64,000 nt of DNA from the NCBI GenBank assembly GCA_048594975.1, contig JBMDXQ010000027.1, forward strand, positions 139,906 to 203,905, in the 5' to 3' direction. Each line of letters starts with the position of its first letter. The stretch's first letter is position 1. This DNA is from JBMDXB01 sp048594975 (GTDB taxonomy: Bacteria > Acidobacteriota > Vicinamibacteria > Vicinamibacterales > 2-12-FULL-66-21). A program made the translations under genes and the position numbers. Shown here in pieces: positions 15,808 to 25,337 of this stretch. The notes beneath the pieces were generated by a model. That model was not told the DNA's origin, did no database searches, and saw only the letters and a list, made by a program, of their open reading frames with translations.

Positions 15808-17187
15808 CTACCGGACCGCCACGCGGCGTATCGCCAGCTCTGTGCCGCCGGTTTCGGCGACGTAATAGAAGATGCCGCCGGCGAGCGTCGCGGCGGCCGG
15901 ATTGGGCATCCGGACGGACGGGTCCAGTTCCTCGAGCGACGTGGCCGCCCGCCCGCCACGCCCGAGACGAACGCGGATAACGCGGTAGGCACCGTTCGTC
16001 GAGCGCTGAACACCCACGAGCGACCCCTGGCTCCATCTGATGCGCACAAGGCCCGAGAGATCGACCCCCTTACCCGCCGTGACCTTGGTGGACGGCACGG
16101 GGCGGAGGCGCAGCAGCCCGTCGGCGCGGGCGATGTAGATGGCGCCCTGGCTCGAAACCGCGATGCCGGCCGCGCCGGTTCCCGCGCCGCGCGCCACCAG
16201 CTGCAGCAGCGACCTGCCGGCCGGCACGCGCCAGACCGTCCCGCCTTCCTGAACCGCGTAGACGGCGCCGTCGGGAGCGACTGCCAGGTCCGCAATCCGT
16301 TCTGCCGGCATCTTCACCTTTGCGGCCACCGCGACCTTCTTCAGCACGCGCGCCGAAATCAGCTGCAGCCGGTGCAGCACCGGCACGTCCTCGCCTGAGG
16401 AGCCGTCCATGCCCGCTACCCAGAGATCGCCCTCGCGAGGATCGATTTCGATGGCCGTGACGGCGCCGAACCCGCCGGGGCGCCCGCTCGCGAGCGTGGC
16501 AAGATGGCGAGAGAACTCGTCGATCACGGCGAGGCGGCTGACGTCGGTGTCGCCGACGATGAACCGCCGCGAGACGGCGTCGTAGGCGAGCGCGGCCGGC
16601 TTGAACGACGCGGCCGCGAACAGCAGCGGGTCCGTCGCGGCCGCGGCCGATGCGGCTGCCGGCGCAGGGTCGGACGGCACCGCGGGCGCAGCGGGCCGCG
16701 CGATGCGATCCGGCTTGGGAGGAGCGGCCGCCGGAGGCGCCGAGGCGGAGGCGGGCTCGCTTCCCGGCGGCGCGAGGAGCGGTTGCGCTTCCGGCCAGTC
16801 CTTCAACGCCCGCACGCGCTCGAACTCGGGACTGGTCAGCGCCTCGCGCGCCGCGCCGGATGATGCGATGCGGCGGAGCATGACCAGCGCGTCATGCGGT
16901 CGTCCGCTGAGGCTCTGGGCGCGGGCCAGCAAGAAGAGCATCGCCGGATCGTTCTTCGGCCCCAGCTGCACCGCGCGCCACGCGAGATCGTGGAAGAGCT
17001 CGTACTCCTTGCGCTCGGCCGCCTCCAGCGCCAGGCGCCGGCATTCCGTCCACTCACCGCAGTCCTGGCTCGCGGATCCAGCAACGTCGTAGCGCAGCCC
17101 TTCAGGGCTGCCCCTGGCGAACCCGTCGCGCAGCCCGCCGTTCCCTGCCAGCGCGATCGCGATCGACACGACGATGAGCCCGGTCAC
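15808..17187 (-). CDS. Secreted NHL/SMP-30-type beta-propeller protein
   Basis: About 459 residues. An N-terminal hydrophobic segment (IVVSIAIALAG) is followed by a helical, TPR-like region (about 45-140: LALEAAERKEYELFHDLAWRA, LLARAQSLSG), an Ala/Pro-rich linker and a propeller (about 200-459) of repeats such as AIEIDPREGDLWVAG, DLAVAPDGAVYAV and GIAVSSQGAIYIARADG. Binding of a periplasmic partner is plausible. The start is a GTG overlapping the stop of the upstream cyclase gene (GTGA). A REP palindrome is read in frame just after the signal sequence, which suggests recent insertion into the coding region. Confidence 0.7.
   Translation of the reverse strand: MTGLIVVSIAIALAGNGGLRDGFARGSPEGLRYDVAGSASQDCGEWTECRRLALEAAERKEYELFHDLAWRAVQLGPKNDPAMLFLLARAQSLSGRPHDALVMLRRIASSGAAREALTSPEFERVRALKDWPEAQPLLAPPGSEPASASAPPAAAPPKPDRIARPAAPAVPSDPAPAAASAAAATDPLLFAAASFKPAALAYDAVSRRFIVGDTDVSRLAVIDEFSRHLATLASGRPGGFGAVTAIEIDPREGDLWVAGMDGSSGEDVPVLHRLQLISARVLKKVAVAAKVKMPAERIADLAVAPDGAVYAVQEGGTVWRVPAGRSLLQLVARGAGTGAAGIAVSSQGAIYIARADGLLRLRPVPSTKVTAGKGVDLSGLVRIRWSQGSLVGVQRSTNGAYRVIRVRLGRGGRAATSLEELDPSVRMPNPAAATLAGGIFYYVAETGGTELAIRRVAVR
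17094..17111. repeat. GCAGCCCTTCAGGGCTGC palindrome inside a CDS
   Basis: A perfect 18-bp palindrome of the same family as 5489-5548, here within the coding region of the propeller protein, translated near residue 30 as part of GSPEGLRY. It is preceded by CGTAGC, which often accompanies this repeat in related genomes. Confidence 0.7.
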
Positions 17188-17987
17188 GGCTGTGTGCGTC
17201 CGACCAGCGCGACGACGCGCACCGGCCCGCCCGATCCGCCTTCGATCTTCATCGGCAGCGCGATCACCGTCGCGCCGCGGGGCGGCAGACGATCGAGCGC
17301 CGTCAGGTTCTCGAGGCCGGGCACGTTCCGCGCGGCCGCCATCCGGTGGACGACGAAGTCGGTCGAGCGGCCGTAGTCGATGGATGCCGTGTCCACGCCG
17401 AGCGCGCCGACGCGGCGGTCCTCCACCAGCAGCCGGGCGGCCGCGTCACCATAACTCGGGAACGACAGCTTCGACGCGTCGCCCGGGGTATCGTCGCCGA
17501 GGTAGGCCTTCGCGTCCGGCCAGAAGCGGCTCCAGCCGGTGCGTAGCAGCACGATCGCACCGGCGGGAATCGCGCCGTGCGCCTTCTCGAACGCCACCAC
17601 GTCGTCGAGCGTCAGCCGGTAGTCGCGGTTCTCGCGCGCCTGCGACGAGACGTCGATCACCACCGCTGCCCCCATCAGCTGCGTCAGTGGAATCTGGTCG
17701 GTCGTCCTGCCGCCGTCGGAGAAGTGGAGCGGCGCGTCGACGTGCGTGCCGCCGTGCTCCGGGGTGCTGAGGCTATAGGCCGCATAGAAATACCCGGCAT
17801 CGGTCGTCCCGTACGCGAGCTTGTCGAGCCGGAACTTCGCCGGCGCCGTCGGCCAGTACACCGTCTTGTCGTTGTACGGATGCGTGAGATCGGCGAGGGT
17901 GTAGGCCGAGAAGTCGATGGCGGGCTGTCGAGCCGCTGAGACCGCGAGCAGACCGCCGAGCGCGGACGCCACCAGGAGAGGTTTCAT
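17184..17987 (-). CDS. Exported cyclase / kynurenine-formamidase-family hydrolase
   Basis: About 267 residues with a signal peptide (LLVASALGGLLAVSAA). The metal-binding signature STPEHGGTHVDAPLHF (around 75-90) defines the cyclase superfamily (PF04199), which hydrolyses amide bonds as in N-formylkynurenine. The following IPLTQLMGAAVVIDV and GVDTASIDYG blocks also match. Export to the periplasm is unusual for KynB but common in acidobacterial members, so the substrate is unclear. It overlaps the propeller gene by four bases, so the two are probably one transcript. Confidence 0.88.
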   Translation of the reverse strand: MKPLLVASALGGLLAVSAARQPAIDFSAYTLADLTHPYNDKTVYWPTAPAKFRLDKLAYGTTDAGYFYAAYSLSTPEHGGTHVDAPLHFSDGGRTTDQIPLTQLMGAAVVIDVSSQARENRDYRLTLDDVVAFEKAHGAIPAGAIVLLRTGWSRFWPDAKAYLGDDTPGDASKLSFPSYGDAAARLLVEDRRVGALGVDTASIDYGRSTDFVVHRMAAARNVPGLENLTALDRLPPRGATVIALPMKIEGGSGGPVRVVALVGRTQP

Positions 17988-17993
17988 ACGTCA

Positions 17994-18060
17994 ATGCTAA
18001 ATGCTGAATGCCGAATGCCAAAGACATTCGGCATTCGGCATTCGGCATTCGGCATTGACA
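17994..18060. repeat. GAATGCC / GGCATTC inverted repeat
   Basis: Four near-copies of a 7-8-bp word (TGAATGCC type) are followed by five copies of its complement (CGGCATT), giving a long hairpin between two minus-strand genes. It lies six bases after the permease stop codon in the minus direction and may terminate that transcript, though no U-tract is present. Confidence 0.85.
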
Positions 18061-18065
18061 GGAGG

Positions 18066-20501
18066 CTAGATCTCGCGAAGCGCCTCCATCGGGTCGATTT
18101 GCGTCGCCCGTCGTGCCGGCACGTAGCACGCGACCAGCGCTACCGCGGCCAGGGCCAGCGTGACCCCGGCGAGCACCGGGAGGTCGTACGGCTTGACCTC
18201 GAAGAGCACCGACTCGAGCGTTGACCGCAGATACCGGGCGAGGGCCAGCGATCCCGCCAGGCCGAGCACGATGCCGAGACCCGTCGTCTTCGCGCCCTGC
18301 TTGAGCACCAGCGACAGGATCGACTGACGATCGGCGCCGAGCGCCTGCCGGATGCCGAACTCGCGGACCCGCTGAGCGACGGCAAACGCCAGCACGCCGT
18401 AAATGCCAATTGCGGAGAGCACCAGCGCGACCGCCCCGAAGATCCCCAGCAGCATCATCGGCGTCCGCCGCGTCTCCAGCGACCGCGCCACCCACTGGTC
18501 CATCGTCCTCACCTCGGCAATGGGCTGCTCCGGGTCGATCGCCTGGACGGCGGATCGGACCTGCGCCACGAGCGACGTCGGATCGACGCCGGTCTTGAGC
18601 ACCAGCCCCATGCTCGGGCGGGCCTGTTGCGTGACCGGATAGTAGAGCCGCTCCTTCAGTACGGGCTGGCCGAGATCGATCGCGTTGATCGTGCCGACAA
18701 CTCCGACGATGGTGAACGGCGGACTGTTCGGCCCGCCGCGCCGGATCTGGCCGCCGATCGCGCTGCGGTTCGGGAAGTACCGGTCGACCAGGTACTTGTC
18801 GACGACGACGACCGGCGCTGCTTCCGCCGTGTCGGTCTCGTTGAACAGGCGACCCTCGATCAGCGGAATCTGCATGACCCTGAAGTAGTCCCCGCCGACC
18901 ACTTCTTGCCTGCCGTGCGGCGGCTGCCCGCTCGGCGGCGTGTAGCCGACGATGTTGTACGAGCCCGAGCTGACCATGCCGTTGAACGGCACGTTCGAGG
19001 TCAGGCCCGAGGAGGTCACGCCCGGGATGGCGCGGACGCGCTCGAGCAGGCGCTGCCAGAACAGCCGTCGCGCCGCCGCGTCGGGATGGCGGGCCGCCGG
19101 CAGGTTGATTTGGGCGGTGAGCACGTTGTCGGTGGCGAAGCCCGGATTCACCTCCATGATGCGCGCGAAGCTCTTGATCAGGAGCCCGGCGCCGGCCAGC
19201 AGGATCAGCGCGAGCGCGGTCTCGGCGACGACGAGCGTGGCGCGCGTGAACCCGGTCGTCCGGCTGGCTGACCCGCGCGCGTTGTCCTCCTTGAGCAGGG
19301 CGTTCGTGTCGCCGCGCGCGGCGGCGAGCGCCGGCACGATCCCGAACACGAGCCCCGTGACGATCGCCAGCGCGACCGTGAACGCCAGGACCACCGGGTG
19401 TATCGACGCGCCGGTCATGCCGGGCAGCTCGCGCTCGCCCATCGCGACCAGGGCGCGCACACCGGCGTAGCCGAGAAGCACGCCGCCCGCTCCGCCGGCG
19501 GCCGCAAGCACGAGCCCCTCGGTCAGCATCTGCCGGACGATCCGCCAGTGGCCGGCGCCGAGCGTGGCGCGAATCGCGATCTCGCGGCTGCGCCCGGTCG
19601 CGCGCATCAACAGCAGGTTGGCGACGTTGGCACACGCGATGAGCAGCACCAGCACGACGCCGCCCTGCAGGATGAGCAGCGGCGTGCGGACGTCGCCGGC
19701 AATCTGCTCCCGGATTGGCACGGCGTATCCGCCGAACCCGCTCGAGTCGGCGAAGGTCTTGAACTGGGGGAGCCGCTCGAGATTGCGTGCGACGATCGTC
19801 TTCATCTCCGCGTTGACCTGGTCGAGCGTCGCGTCCGGCCGCAGCCGCGCGACCATGGAGCTGAACTCCTGACCGCGTCCCTGGTCCGACATCTGCTGCG
19901 GCGTGAACGAGAACGGTACGAGGAGAGCGATGTTGCGCATGGGCAACTCGAAGTCGGCGGGCATCACCCCGACCACTCGGTACGACTCGCCGTTCATCCG
20001 GATGTCGCGTCCCACAATCTCCACATCGCCGCCGAACCGCGTGGTCCACGTGCCATGCGTGAGGACCGCGTACTTGTCGGCCTTGGGCTGGGCCTCCTGC
20101 TCGGTGAAGCCGCGGCCCAGGAACGGGTGGCGCCCGAACGTCGAGAAGAACGACGGGGTCACCGCGAGCGCCTGCACCTGCTCGGGCACGCCGCCTTGCG
20201 CCAGGCTCAGGCTGCGGCCGGTGAACAGCGTGGCGTCCTCGATTGACGGCGCCTGCGTCTTCCGGTCGATGTAGTCCGGAATGGAGACGCTGGCCTGCGG
20301 CAGTCCCATGAGCGGATAGGTGTTCCACACGAACACCAGCCGGTCGGCGTCGGCGTAGGGCAGTGGCCGGAGCAGCACCTGGTAGATCAGGCTGAAGATC
20401 GCGGTATTCGCGCCAATCCCGAGGGTCAGCGTCAGGACGGCGACCAGCGTGAAGAGCGGCTGCTTGGCGAGCGTTCTGAGGGCGTAGCGAAGGTCCTGCA
20501 T
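18066..20501 (-). CDS. ADOP-family FtsX/MacB-type permease
   Basis: About 811 residues. The family (Acidobacterial duplicated orphan permease) is two MacB-like halves in one chain: an N-terminal MQDLRYALRTLAKQPLFTLV opening, helix 1 with LTLGIGANTAIFSL, a large periplasmic domain, three helices near 265-400, a second periplasmic domain and three C-terminal helices (LGIFGAVALVLSAIGIYGVL). No ATPase gene is adjacent, as usual for these orphans. It may export peptides or lipids or remodel the envelope; no substrate is known. The ATG has no clear ribosome-binding site. Confidence 0.93.
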   Translation of the reverse strand: MQDLRYALRTLAKQPLFTLVAVLTLTLGIGANTAIFSLIYQVLLRPLPYADADRLVFVWNTYPLMGLPQASVSIPDYIDRKTQAPSIEDATLFTGRSLSLAQGGVPEQVQALAVTPSFFSTFGRHPFLGRGFTEQEAQPKADKYAVLTHGTWTTRFGGDVEIVGRDIRMNGESYRVVGVMPADFELPMRNIALLVPFSFTPQQMSDQGRGQEFSSMVARLRPDATLDQVNAEMKTIVARNLERLPQFKTFADSSGFGGYAVPIREQIAGDVRTPLLILQGGVVLVLLIACANVANLLLMRATGRSREIAIRATLGAGHWRIVRQMLTEGLVLAAAGGAGGVLLGYAGVRALVAMGERELPGMTGASIHPVVLAFTVALAIVTGLVFGIVPALAAARGDTNALLKEDNARGSASRTTGFTRATLVVAETALALILLAGAGLLIKSFARIMEVNPGFATDNVLTAQINLPAARHPDAAARRLFWQRLLERVRAIPGVTSSGLTSNVPFNGMVSSGSYNIVGYTPPSGQPPHGRQEVVGGDYFRVMQIPLIEGRLFNETDTAEAAPVVVVDKYLVDRYFPNRSAIGGQIRRGGPNSPPFTIVGVVGTINAIDLGQPVLKERLYYPVTQQARPSMGLVLKTGVDPTSLVAQVRSAVQAIDPEQPIAEVRTMDQWVARSLETRRTPMMLLGIFGAVALVLSAIGIYGVLAFAVAQRVREFGIRQALGADRQSILSLVLKQGAKTTGLGIVLGLAGSLALARYLRSTLESVLFEVKPYDLPVLAGVTLALAAVALVACYVPARRATQIDPMEALREI

Positions 20502-20693
20502 GCCGCAATTGACGACCGAACCGCGGCAAAGGTTGCCGGAGGAGCGAGATCCGCAGTCCGGGGACGGGGATCCGGGGTTCGGCGCTCGTCGCTCGGGCCT
20601 CGCGGCTCGTGGCTCCGCGTTCGCCGAAGGTTGGGTCTTGCGCGTTCGAGACTGGCTCTTCCTCGGCCTGCCCGCGCGGATCGGCGACCGCCA

Positions 20694-23267
20694 CTATCGA
20701 CTGAGCCAGTACGACACCTTGACCATCAGCACGTCGTCGGTGGGCGCGCGGAAGAGATCGCGCACGTCGCGACCGAGCCGGAACTGGCCGGGGTTGCGGT
20801 AATCCTGCCGCTGGTCGGTCCAGACCACGTAGAACGTCGAGCCGAGCCGCCACTCCCACCGGAAGACAGCGTTCACCTTCAGCGACTTGAAGTTGAAATC
20901 CGGGCTCTCGATCGCGTCCTCGATCGGAAGGAAGTCGAACGTCCGGGGCGCGGCAAGCGCTCCGAAGTTCCAGTAGTCGCCGGTGGCGAGCAGCGGCTGC
21001 GAGTAGACCTGCAGCGACATGCGGGGCGAGACGACCCACGTGGCGCGCATCGACATCGAGACCTGCGTCTGGTCCAGGTGGGAGAAGACGTAGCGGTATC
21101 CGTAGGTCGTCTCCGCGGCGGGGTCGGGGTCGGTGCGGACGTACTGGGCGCGCGTGTGCGAGCGGCTGAGTTGAGGACCGCCGGACACCTCGAGTGAGGC
21201 GGTCGGCTTGTAGCGCAGCGACACGCTCAGGTCACGGCTGTACCCGTCGTACTCGTCGCTGGAGTACCCGGCGTTCACGGACGGCACGAGGCGGCGGCGC
21301 GAGTCGCCGTCGAGGAAGAAGAAGATCGTCCGCGACGCGGGCGAGACCATCGACGGGCCACCCCGCGTCTGCCATCCGTCCTGCACGCGCCGGAACACGC
21401 CGCCGTTGGCGCCCAGCGTCCAGTAGTTGTGGAACGTCGCGTTGGCGGCCGCGAACACGCCGTCTGCCTGGAGGTCGCGCCTCGAGTCCCACGTCCAGAA
21501 CTTCGCGGCCCAGGCCTGGCGGCTACGGCTGAACCGGTCCGGTGTGGTCTTGCGCCACAGCAGCACGCCGTGCGCGCCGTGCATCCCGGTACGCCACGTG
21601 AAACCGAGGTCGGCGGACTCGAAGCCGGGGCTGACGCCCCACAGCGCGACGTTCGGGATCCAGGTTCCGCTGTTGCGGTTCAGAATGACGTGACCCGTCC
21701 AGCCCGACAGCGCGGTCGTCGTGGGGTCCAGCCGGTACGCGTCGGGCCGCTGGAAGTAGCGTGCCGACGCCTGCTGCACGCGCGAGATCGCCGCCGTCGA
21801 ACCCGAGACGCGGCTGCCCGCGAACAGCCCGGTGATGACCCAGTCGCGCTTGCCGTCCAGGAACAGATGGCCATCGCCCGCGACAACGAGCGCCCGGCGA
21901 GCGAGCGTGGCGCGCAGCGTGGGGTCGCTGAGGTCGCGCGCGACCCACGTCGCCAGCCCTCCGAAGCCCACCCGCTTCACCTCGCGCTGCACGCGGCCGA
22001 CGAAGTAGTTGGTCAACGGCTCGACCTCGGCGCGATCGCGCGCTTCGCCGCTCAGGCGCGCCCACTCCCGCCCGGTCACCGCCTCGATGATGCCCACGTT
22101 CCAGCCACTGCGGCTCTTGCCGGTGAGCTTGACCGCACCGAGGATCGTCGAGGCGGACGGAACGTCGACGAACGGCGCCGACACCGAGCCCTGGGGTGAG
22201 CGCCCGATGCGCCGTGAATAGAAGAGGTCCGGCTCCTGGTTGTTGAAGCCCCAGAACGAGTTCGCGCCGCTCCGCCCGATGTTCTGGAAGATCTGCGATC
22301 CTTCGATGAAGAACGGGCGCCGCTCGGAGAAGAAGGTCTCGAACGCCGTCAGGTTCACGACGGCCGGATCGACCTCCACCTGCCCGAAATCCGGGTTGAT
22401 GGCGGCGCTGACGGTGAAGTTGCTCGTCAGCCCGTACTTGAGGTCGAGGCCGACACCGCCGAAGAAGCGCGAGCCGTCGTTGAACGGATTGTCGCCTGCA
22501 CCGGGGTCGACGAACTCCGCGCGCGACATCGTGTAGGGCAGCAGCTCCAGCTGCCGCGGCGCAGAGAGGCCGGTGAGGCCGACCAGGTGCGCCATCCGCG
22601 AGGCGTTGCCGCTCTCTTTCTTCGGCACCAGCTCCAGCCAGGCGCTCTCGTTGCGCCGCTGGATGAACCGGACCGCGTTGATCCCCCAGGCGTCGCGTTC
22701 GGACGAGGGGAAACGCAGCTGCGAGAACGGGATGCGCATCTCCGCCGTCCACCCCTGGGAGTCCACCGACACGACCGCCTCCCACACCGCGTCCCACGAC
22801 GAGTCCTCCCACGTGTCGTTGAACAGGATCGCGTCCCAGAGGGAGCCGGCAGCGGTCACGCCGAACGCCGCGCCGGTCAGATGGTCGTGGTGCGGGTCGA
22901 AGTAGATCGCGAACTGGTCGGCGTCACCCCGATCGTCGCGGCGGGAAAGCTGCCGGACGATCTTGCCGGCCTCGCGATCGTGAAGCCTGACCCCGACATA
23001 GAGCGCCGAACCGTCGTAAACGACCCGGAGCTCGGTCTCCTCGGTCGCCGGCTTCCCCTCGTCGGGATCGCGCTGCAGGAACCGGGTGGCCGGCGTCGCG
23101 TCACGCCAGGCGGTATCGTCGAGGCGGCCGTCGAGCTGCGGCGCCTCCGTAATCCTCACCGCCCGCATCGTCGGCACCGCCGCGTGGTTCTTGCCCTGCG
23201 CGGCCGCCCCGGCCGGCGCGAACATCCAGGCGGCAAGCACGAGCGTGTGAACGCAGGTGACGCGCAA
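20694..23267 (-). CDS. DUF5916 outer-membrane protein with CBM9-like N-terminus
   Basis: About 857 residues. A signal peptide (LVLAAWMFAPAGAAAQ) precedes a carbohydrate-binding-module-9-like domain (about 35-210: PQLDGRLDDTAWRDATPATRF, DQFAIYFDPHHDH, GWTAEMRIPFSQLRF). The rest is a beta barrel-like DUF5916 region containing NPDFGQVEVDPAVVNLTAFE, FFSERRPFFIEGSQIF and DLFYSRRIGRSP. It is probably an outer-membrane protein for carbohydrate or glycan binding; the enzymatic role is unproven. The start is a TTG, the first possible in the frame. Same direction as the permease, 190 bases apart. Confidence 0.88.
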   Translation of the reverse strand: MRVTCVHTLVLAAWMFAPAGAAAQGKNHAAVPTMRAVRITEAPQLDGRLDDTAWRDATPATRFLQRDPDEGKPATEETELRVVYDGSALYVGVRLHDREAGKIVRQLSRRDDRGDADQFAIYFDPHHDHLTGAAFGVTAAGSLWDAILFNDTWEDSSWDAVWEAVVSVDSQGWTAEMRIPFSQLRFPSSERDAWGINAVRFIQRRNESAWLELVPKKESGNASRMAHLVGLTGLSAPRQLELLPYTMSRAEFVDPGAGDNPFNDGSRFFGGVGLDLKYGLTSNFTVSAAINPDFGQVEVDPAVVNLTAFETFFSERRPFFIEGSQIFQNIGRSGANSFWGFNNQEPDLFYSRRIGRSPQGSVSAPFVDVPSASTILGAVKLTGKSRSGWNVGIIEAVTGREWARLSGEARDRAEVEPLTNYFVGRVQREVKRVGFGGLATWVARDLSDPTLRATLARRALVVAGDGHLFLDGKRDWVITGLFAGSRVSGSTAAISRVQQASARYFQRPDAYRLDPTTTALSGWTGHVILNRNSGTWIPNVALWGVSPGFESADLGFTWRTGMHGAHGVLLWRKTTPDRFSRSRQAWAAKFWTWDSRRDLQADGVFAAANATFHNYWTLGANGGVFRRVQDGWQTRGGPSMVSPASRTIFFFLDGDSRRRLVPSVNAGYSSDEYDGYSRDLSVSLRYKPTASLEVSGGPQLSRSHTRAQYVRTDPDPAAETTYGYRYVFSHLDQTQVSMSMRATWVVSPRMSLQVYSQPLLATGDYWNFGALAAPRTFDFLPIEDAIESPDFNFKSLKVNAVFRWEWRLGSTFYVVWTDQRQDYRNPGQFRLGRDVRDLFRAPTDDVLMVKVSYWLSR

Positions 23268-23585
23268 GGCCGTGGGGCTCTGCTTACTCTTGCATAGGAC
23301 TCGCGGCCGCGGCTATCGGTTTGATCGAGATCTGCCCGGCCGCTGGTTGGACTACTGCGCCACGGTGTCTGTCCCTCCGGGCGCCTTCGCGAAGCTTCAC
23401 CTTGCCACTTACCATGTACCCCTTACCGTTACCCTTACTCCCTACCCCTTACGTTTGACGACATGCTCCTGGTTCCCTACTGCTCGCCTGGCCGCAGGTG
23501 GTAGACTCCGTCACCGCGGGAGCACCTGCATCCGTGTCCGCCCCGCGCGCACGTTCTTGCTCGCTCCCGCGACCGGAGGTGAGAC
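23268..23585. other. Intergenic region with CCTTACC repeat
   Basis: 318 bp between divergent genes. From about 23400 to 23462 a run of TTACC and CCCTTAC words (CCCCTTACCGTTACCC type) forms another of the short word repeats. The last 40 bp holds the GGAGGTGAGAC ribosome-binding site of the following lipoprotein gene. No clear promoter pair or RNA gene is seen. Confidence 0.6.
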
Positions 23586-24155
23586 ATGGACGTACGCATC
23601 CCCAGGTACGCTGCCGTCGTGCTCCTTTGGCTGGTCGCGACTGCCGGTTGTGATAGTGCGGCCGTCAGTGTCAATGCGCCGTCGACGCCCGTTCCCCTCT
23701 CTTCACCCGTCACTGTCGAGCCGATGGTGGTTCGGCCCGAATTCCTGCACGGCGGGACGTGTGCGGCCTTCTCGCCGTTCGGGCTGCGGCTGCGTCTGAG
23801 CTTCCGCGAGCACCGCCACCTCACCCTTCGCGGGCTGCGGTTCCGGCTGACCGATCGCTTCGGAGTCGACGCGCTGCCGGAAGTGATTCCGCTTCCGTCC
23901 GGTATGGAGGCCGCACTTCCCACGCCGATATCGTCGCCGCTGCCCGGCGCCGCCTCGCTCCCGGCCCCGCCGCTCCCTGTTCCGGGGTCCTCGTCCATGA
24001 CCGGGATCGGTATCGCAGCGGGCACGCCGCTCGCCTTCTTCCTGCGGTTCGGGTGCGGCGTCGCGCCGGAAGGCCTGCTGTTCGTGTCCATCCAGGTCGT
24101 CGACCGCGACGGCCGCAGCGAGTCGTCGGATGTCCGCGTGCGCGTCGGAGGATAG
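23586..24155 (+). CDS. Lipoprotein of unknown function
   Basis: About 189 residues with a lipoprotein signal ending LVATAGC (Cys 22). The mature part is Pro/Ser/Leu-rich with predicted beta strands (LRLRLSFREHRHLTLRGLRF; LFVSIQVVDRDGR). A central proline-rich stretch (about 100-140) is likely disordered. The ATG follows GGAGGTGAGAC. The reading frame has the expected high-GC third positions. No homologous family is recognised. Confidence 0.65.
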   Translation: MDVRIPRYAAVVLLWLVATAGCDSAAVSVNAPSTPVPLSSPVTVEPMVVRPEFLHGGTCAAFSPFGLRLRLSFREHRHLTLRGLRFRLTDRFGVDALPEVIPLPSGMEAALPTPISSPLPGAASLPAPPLPVPGSSSMTGIGIAAGTPLAFFLRFGCGVAPEGLLFVSIQVVDRDGRSESSDVRVRVGG

Positions 24156-24167
24156 CCGGGGGCGCCC

Positions 24168-25280
24168 TCAACCGCCCTGGACTCTCGGGAGTCGCTGCTC
24201 GACGGGCGGCAGCGGCGGGAAGTCCGTGAAGGACTGATCCTGGTACCAGTACGCGCACGAGTAGTAGTTGTCGCCGCGGTCGTTGGCGTGGCCGTGCTCG
24301 ACCGTGTGCTTCAACGAACGCGTGAAGGTCACCGGGTTGTCGCCGTGGAACCGGTAGCAGCAGTATCGGCCGCCGGTACGCTCCGGGCTCTGGATGAGCG
24401 GGGCACCGTACTGGGCGTGCGCGAACGCCCGCGCGTTGATCCGGCCGCCGAAGTTCCAGCTGCCGAGGAAGTAGTCCTCCGACCCGGTGCCGATGATCGT
24501 CGGTGTAGGCGAGCCGTCGATGAAGATCATGTCGTCGCCCTCGCCCATCCACGCCTCCGCGATCTGCACGACGCCGAGGGTGACCCCCATCAGGTGGCCG
24601 CGGCCCTTCGTCTCGAGGAAGACGTAGTTGGTCGCGCCGTCCGGATTCTTGCTTCCGGGGAGTTTCTGCGCGGCGTTCGGGACCGCCTGCCGGTATTGCG
24701 CGTGGAAGTAGACCGCGTCCGGTGGCAAGGTGTCGGCCTCGATGTAGTCGATATTCGAGTAGAACGATCCGACGTCGCGACTGCCCTCGTTGGCTACGGT
24801 GAGGCGCGCGCCCTTCCGGTACGGCATCGCGAAGTAGCAGTTGAGCGACTGGCCCGGCGAGCACGCGAGGTACTCGCTCTCATAGACGACGTAGTCGCCG
24901 AGGTTCAGCCCGAAGAAGTCGCCGATCGGGGCCTCGACGCTCGGTTTCGCGAGCCCATCCCAGTACGCCCGCAGCACCAGCTCCTTGAGGTGCAGCGGAC
25001 TCTGGGCCGAGATCGTGAACCAGATGTGCGAGATCGCGCCGGCGCCCTGGACGCTGAAGACCTCCTTCTGCTGGCCCGCCTTGATCGGCCACGCGTCCGC
25101 GTTCCCGCCGGTCACGTCGTGGCTGGACTGCTTCCGCGAGCGGTGCGATTGGAGGCGCGCGTACGCGGGCATCCACCCATAGCCCTGGGTCGCCGGCTGC
25201 GCCGCGCCCGGGGTCACCAGCCCGGCAACTCCCAGCCCCGCTCCTCCCACGAGCGATTGCACGAACTGCCTGCGCGACAT
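24168..25280 (-). CDS. DUF2961 (GH172-type) secreted glycoside hydrolase
   Basis: About 370 residues. The twin-arginine signal SRRQFVQSLVGGAGLGVAGL targets it to the periplasm. The DUF2961 fold shows in AGAISHIWFTI, GDFFGLNLGDYVVYESEYLA, CYFAMPYRKGARLTV and a GTGSEDYFLGSWNFGG motif with catalytic-region acidic residues; ERTGGRYCCYRFH follows. Family GH172 includes difructose dianhydride-type and alpha-fructo- or arabinofuranosidases, so a furanosidase acting on a plant or microbial glycan is likely. The ATG follows GGAGGTACACCG. Confidence 0.88.
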   Translation of the reverse strand: MSRRQFVQSLVGGAGLGVAGLVTPGAAQPATQGYGWMPAYARLQSHRSRKQSSHDVTGGNADAWPIKAGQQKEVFSVQGAGAISHIWFTISAQSPLHLKELVLRAYWDGLAKPSVEAPIGDFFGLNLGDYVVYESEYLACSPGQSLNCYFAMPYRKGARLTVANEGSRDVGSFYSNIDYIEADTLPPDAVYFHAQYRQAVPNAAQKLPGSKNPDGATNYVFLETKGRGHLMGVTLGVVQIAEAWMGEGDDMIFIDGSPTPTIIGTGSEDYFLGSWNFGGRINARAFAHAQYGAPLIQSPERTGGRYCCYRFHGDNPVTFTRSLKHTVEHGHANDRGDNYYSCAYWYQDQSFTDFPPLPPVEQRLPRVQGG

Positions 25281-25337
25281 CGGTGTACCTCCGTTTCGTG
25301 TGCGTCAGCGTGACGGCGTGCCGTCGCGAGCCGCGGG

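Noticed and set aside
17773..21039. A 1088-residue minus-strand frame across the permease and intergenic repeats
   Set aside because: It spans two real genes in another frame, has no domain and runs through the GAATGCC repeat, so it is a shadow.
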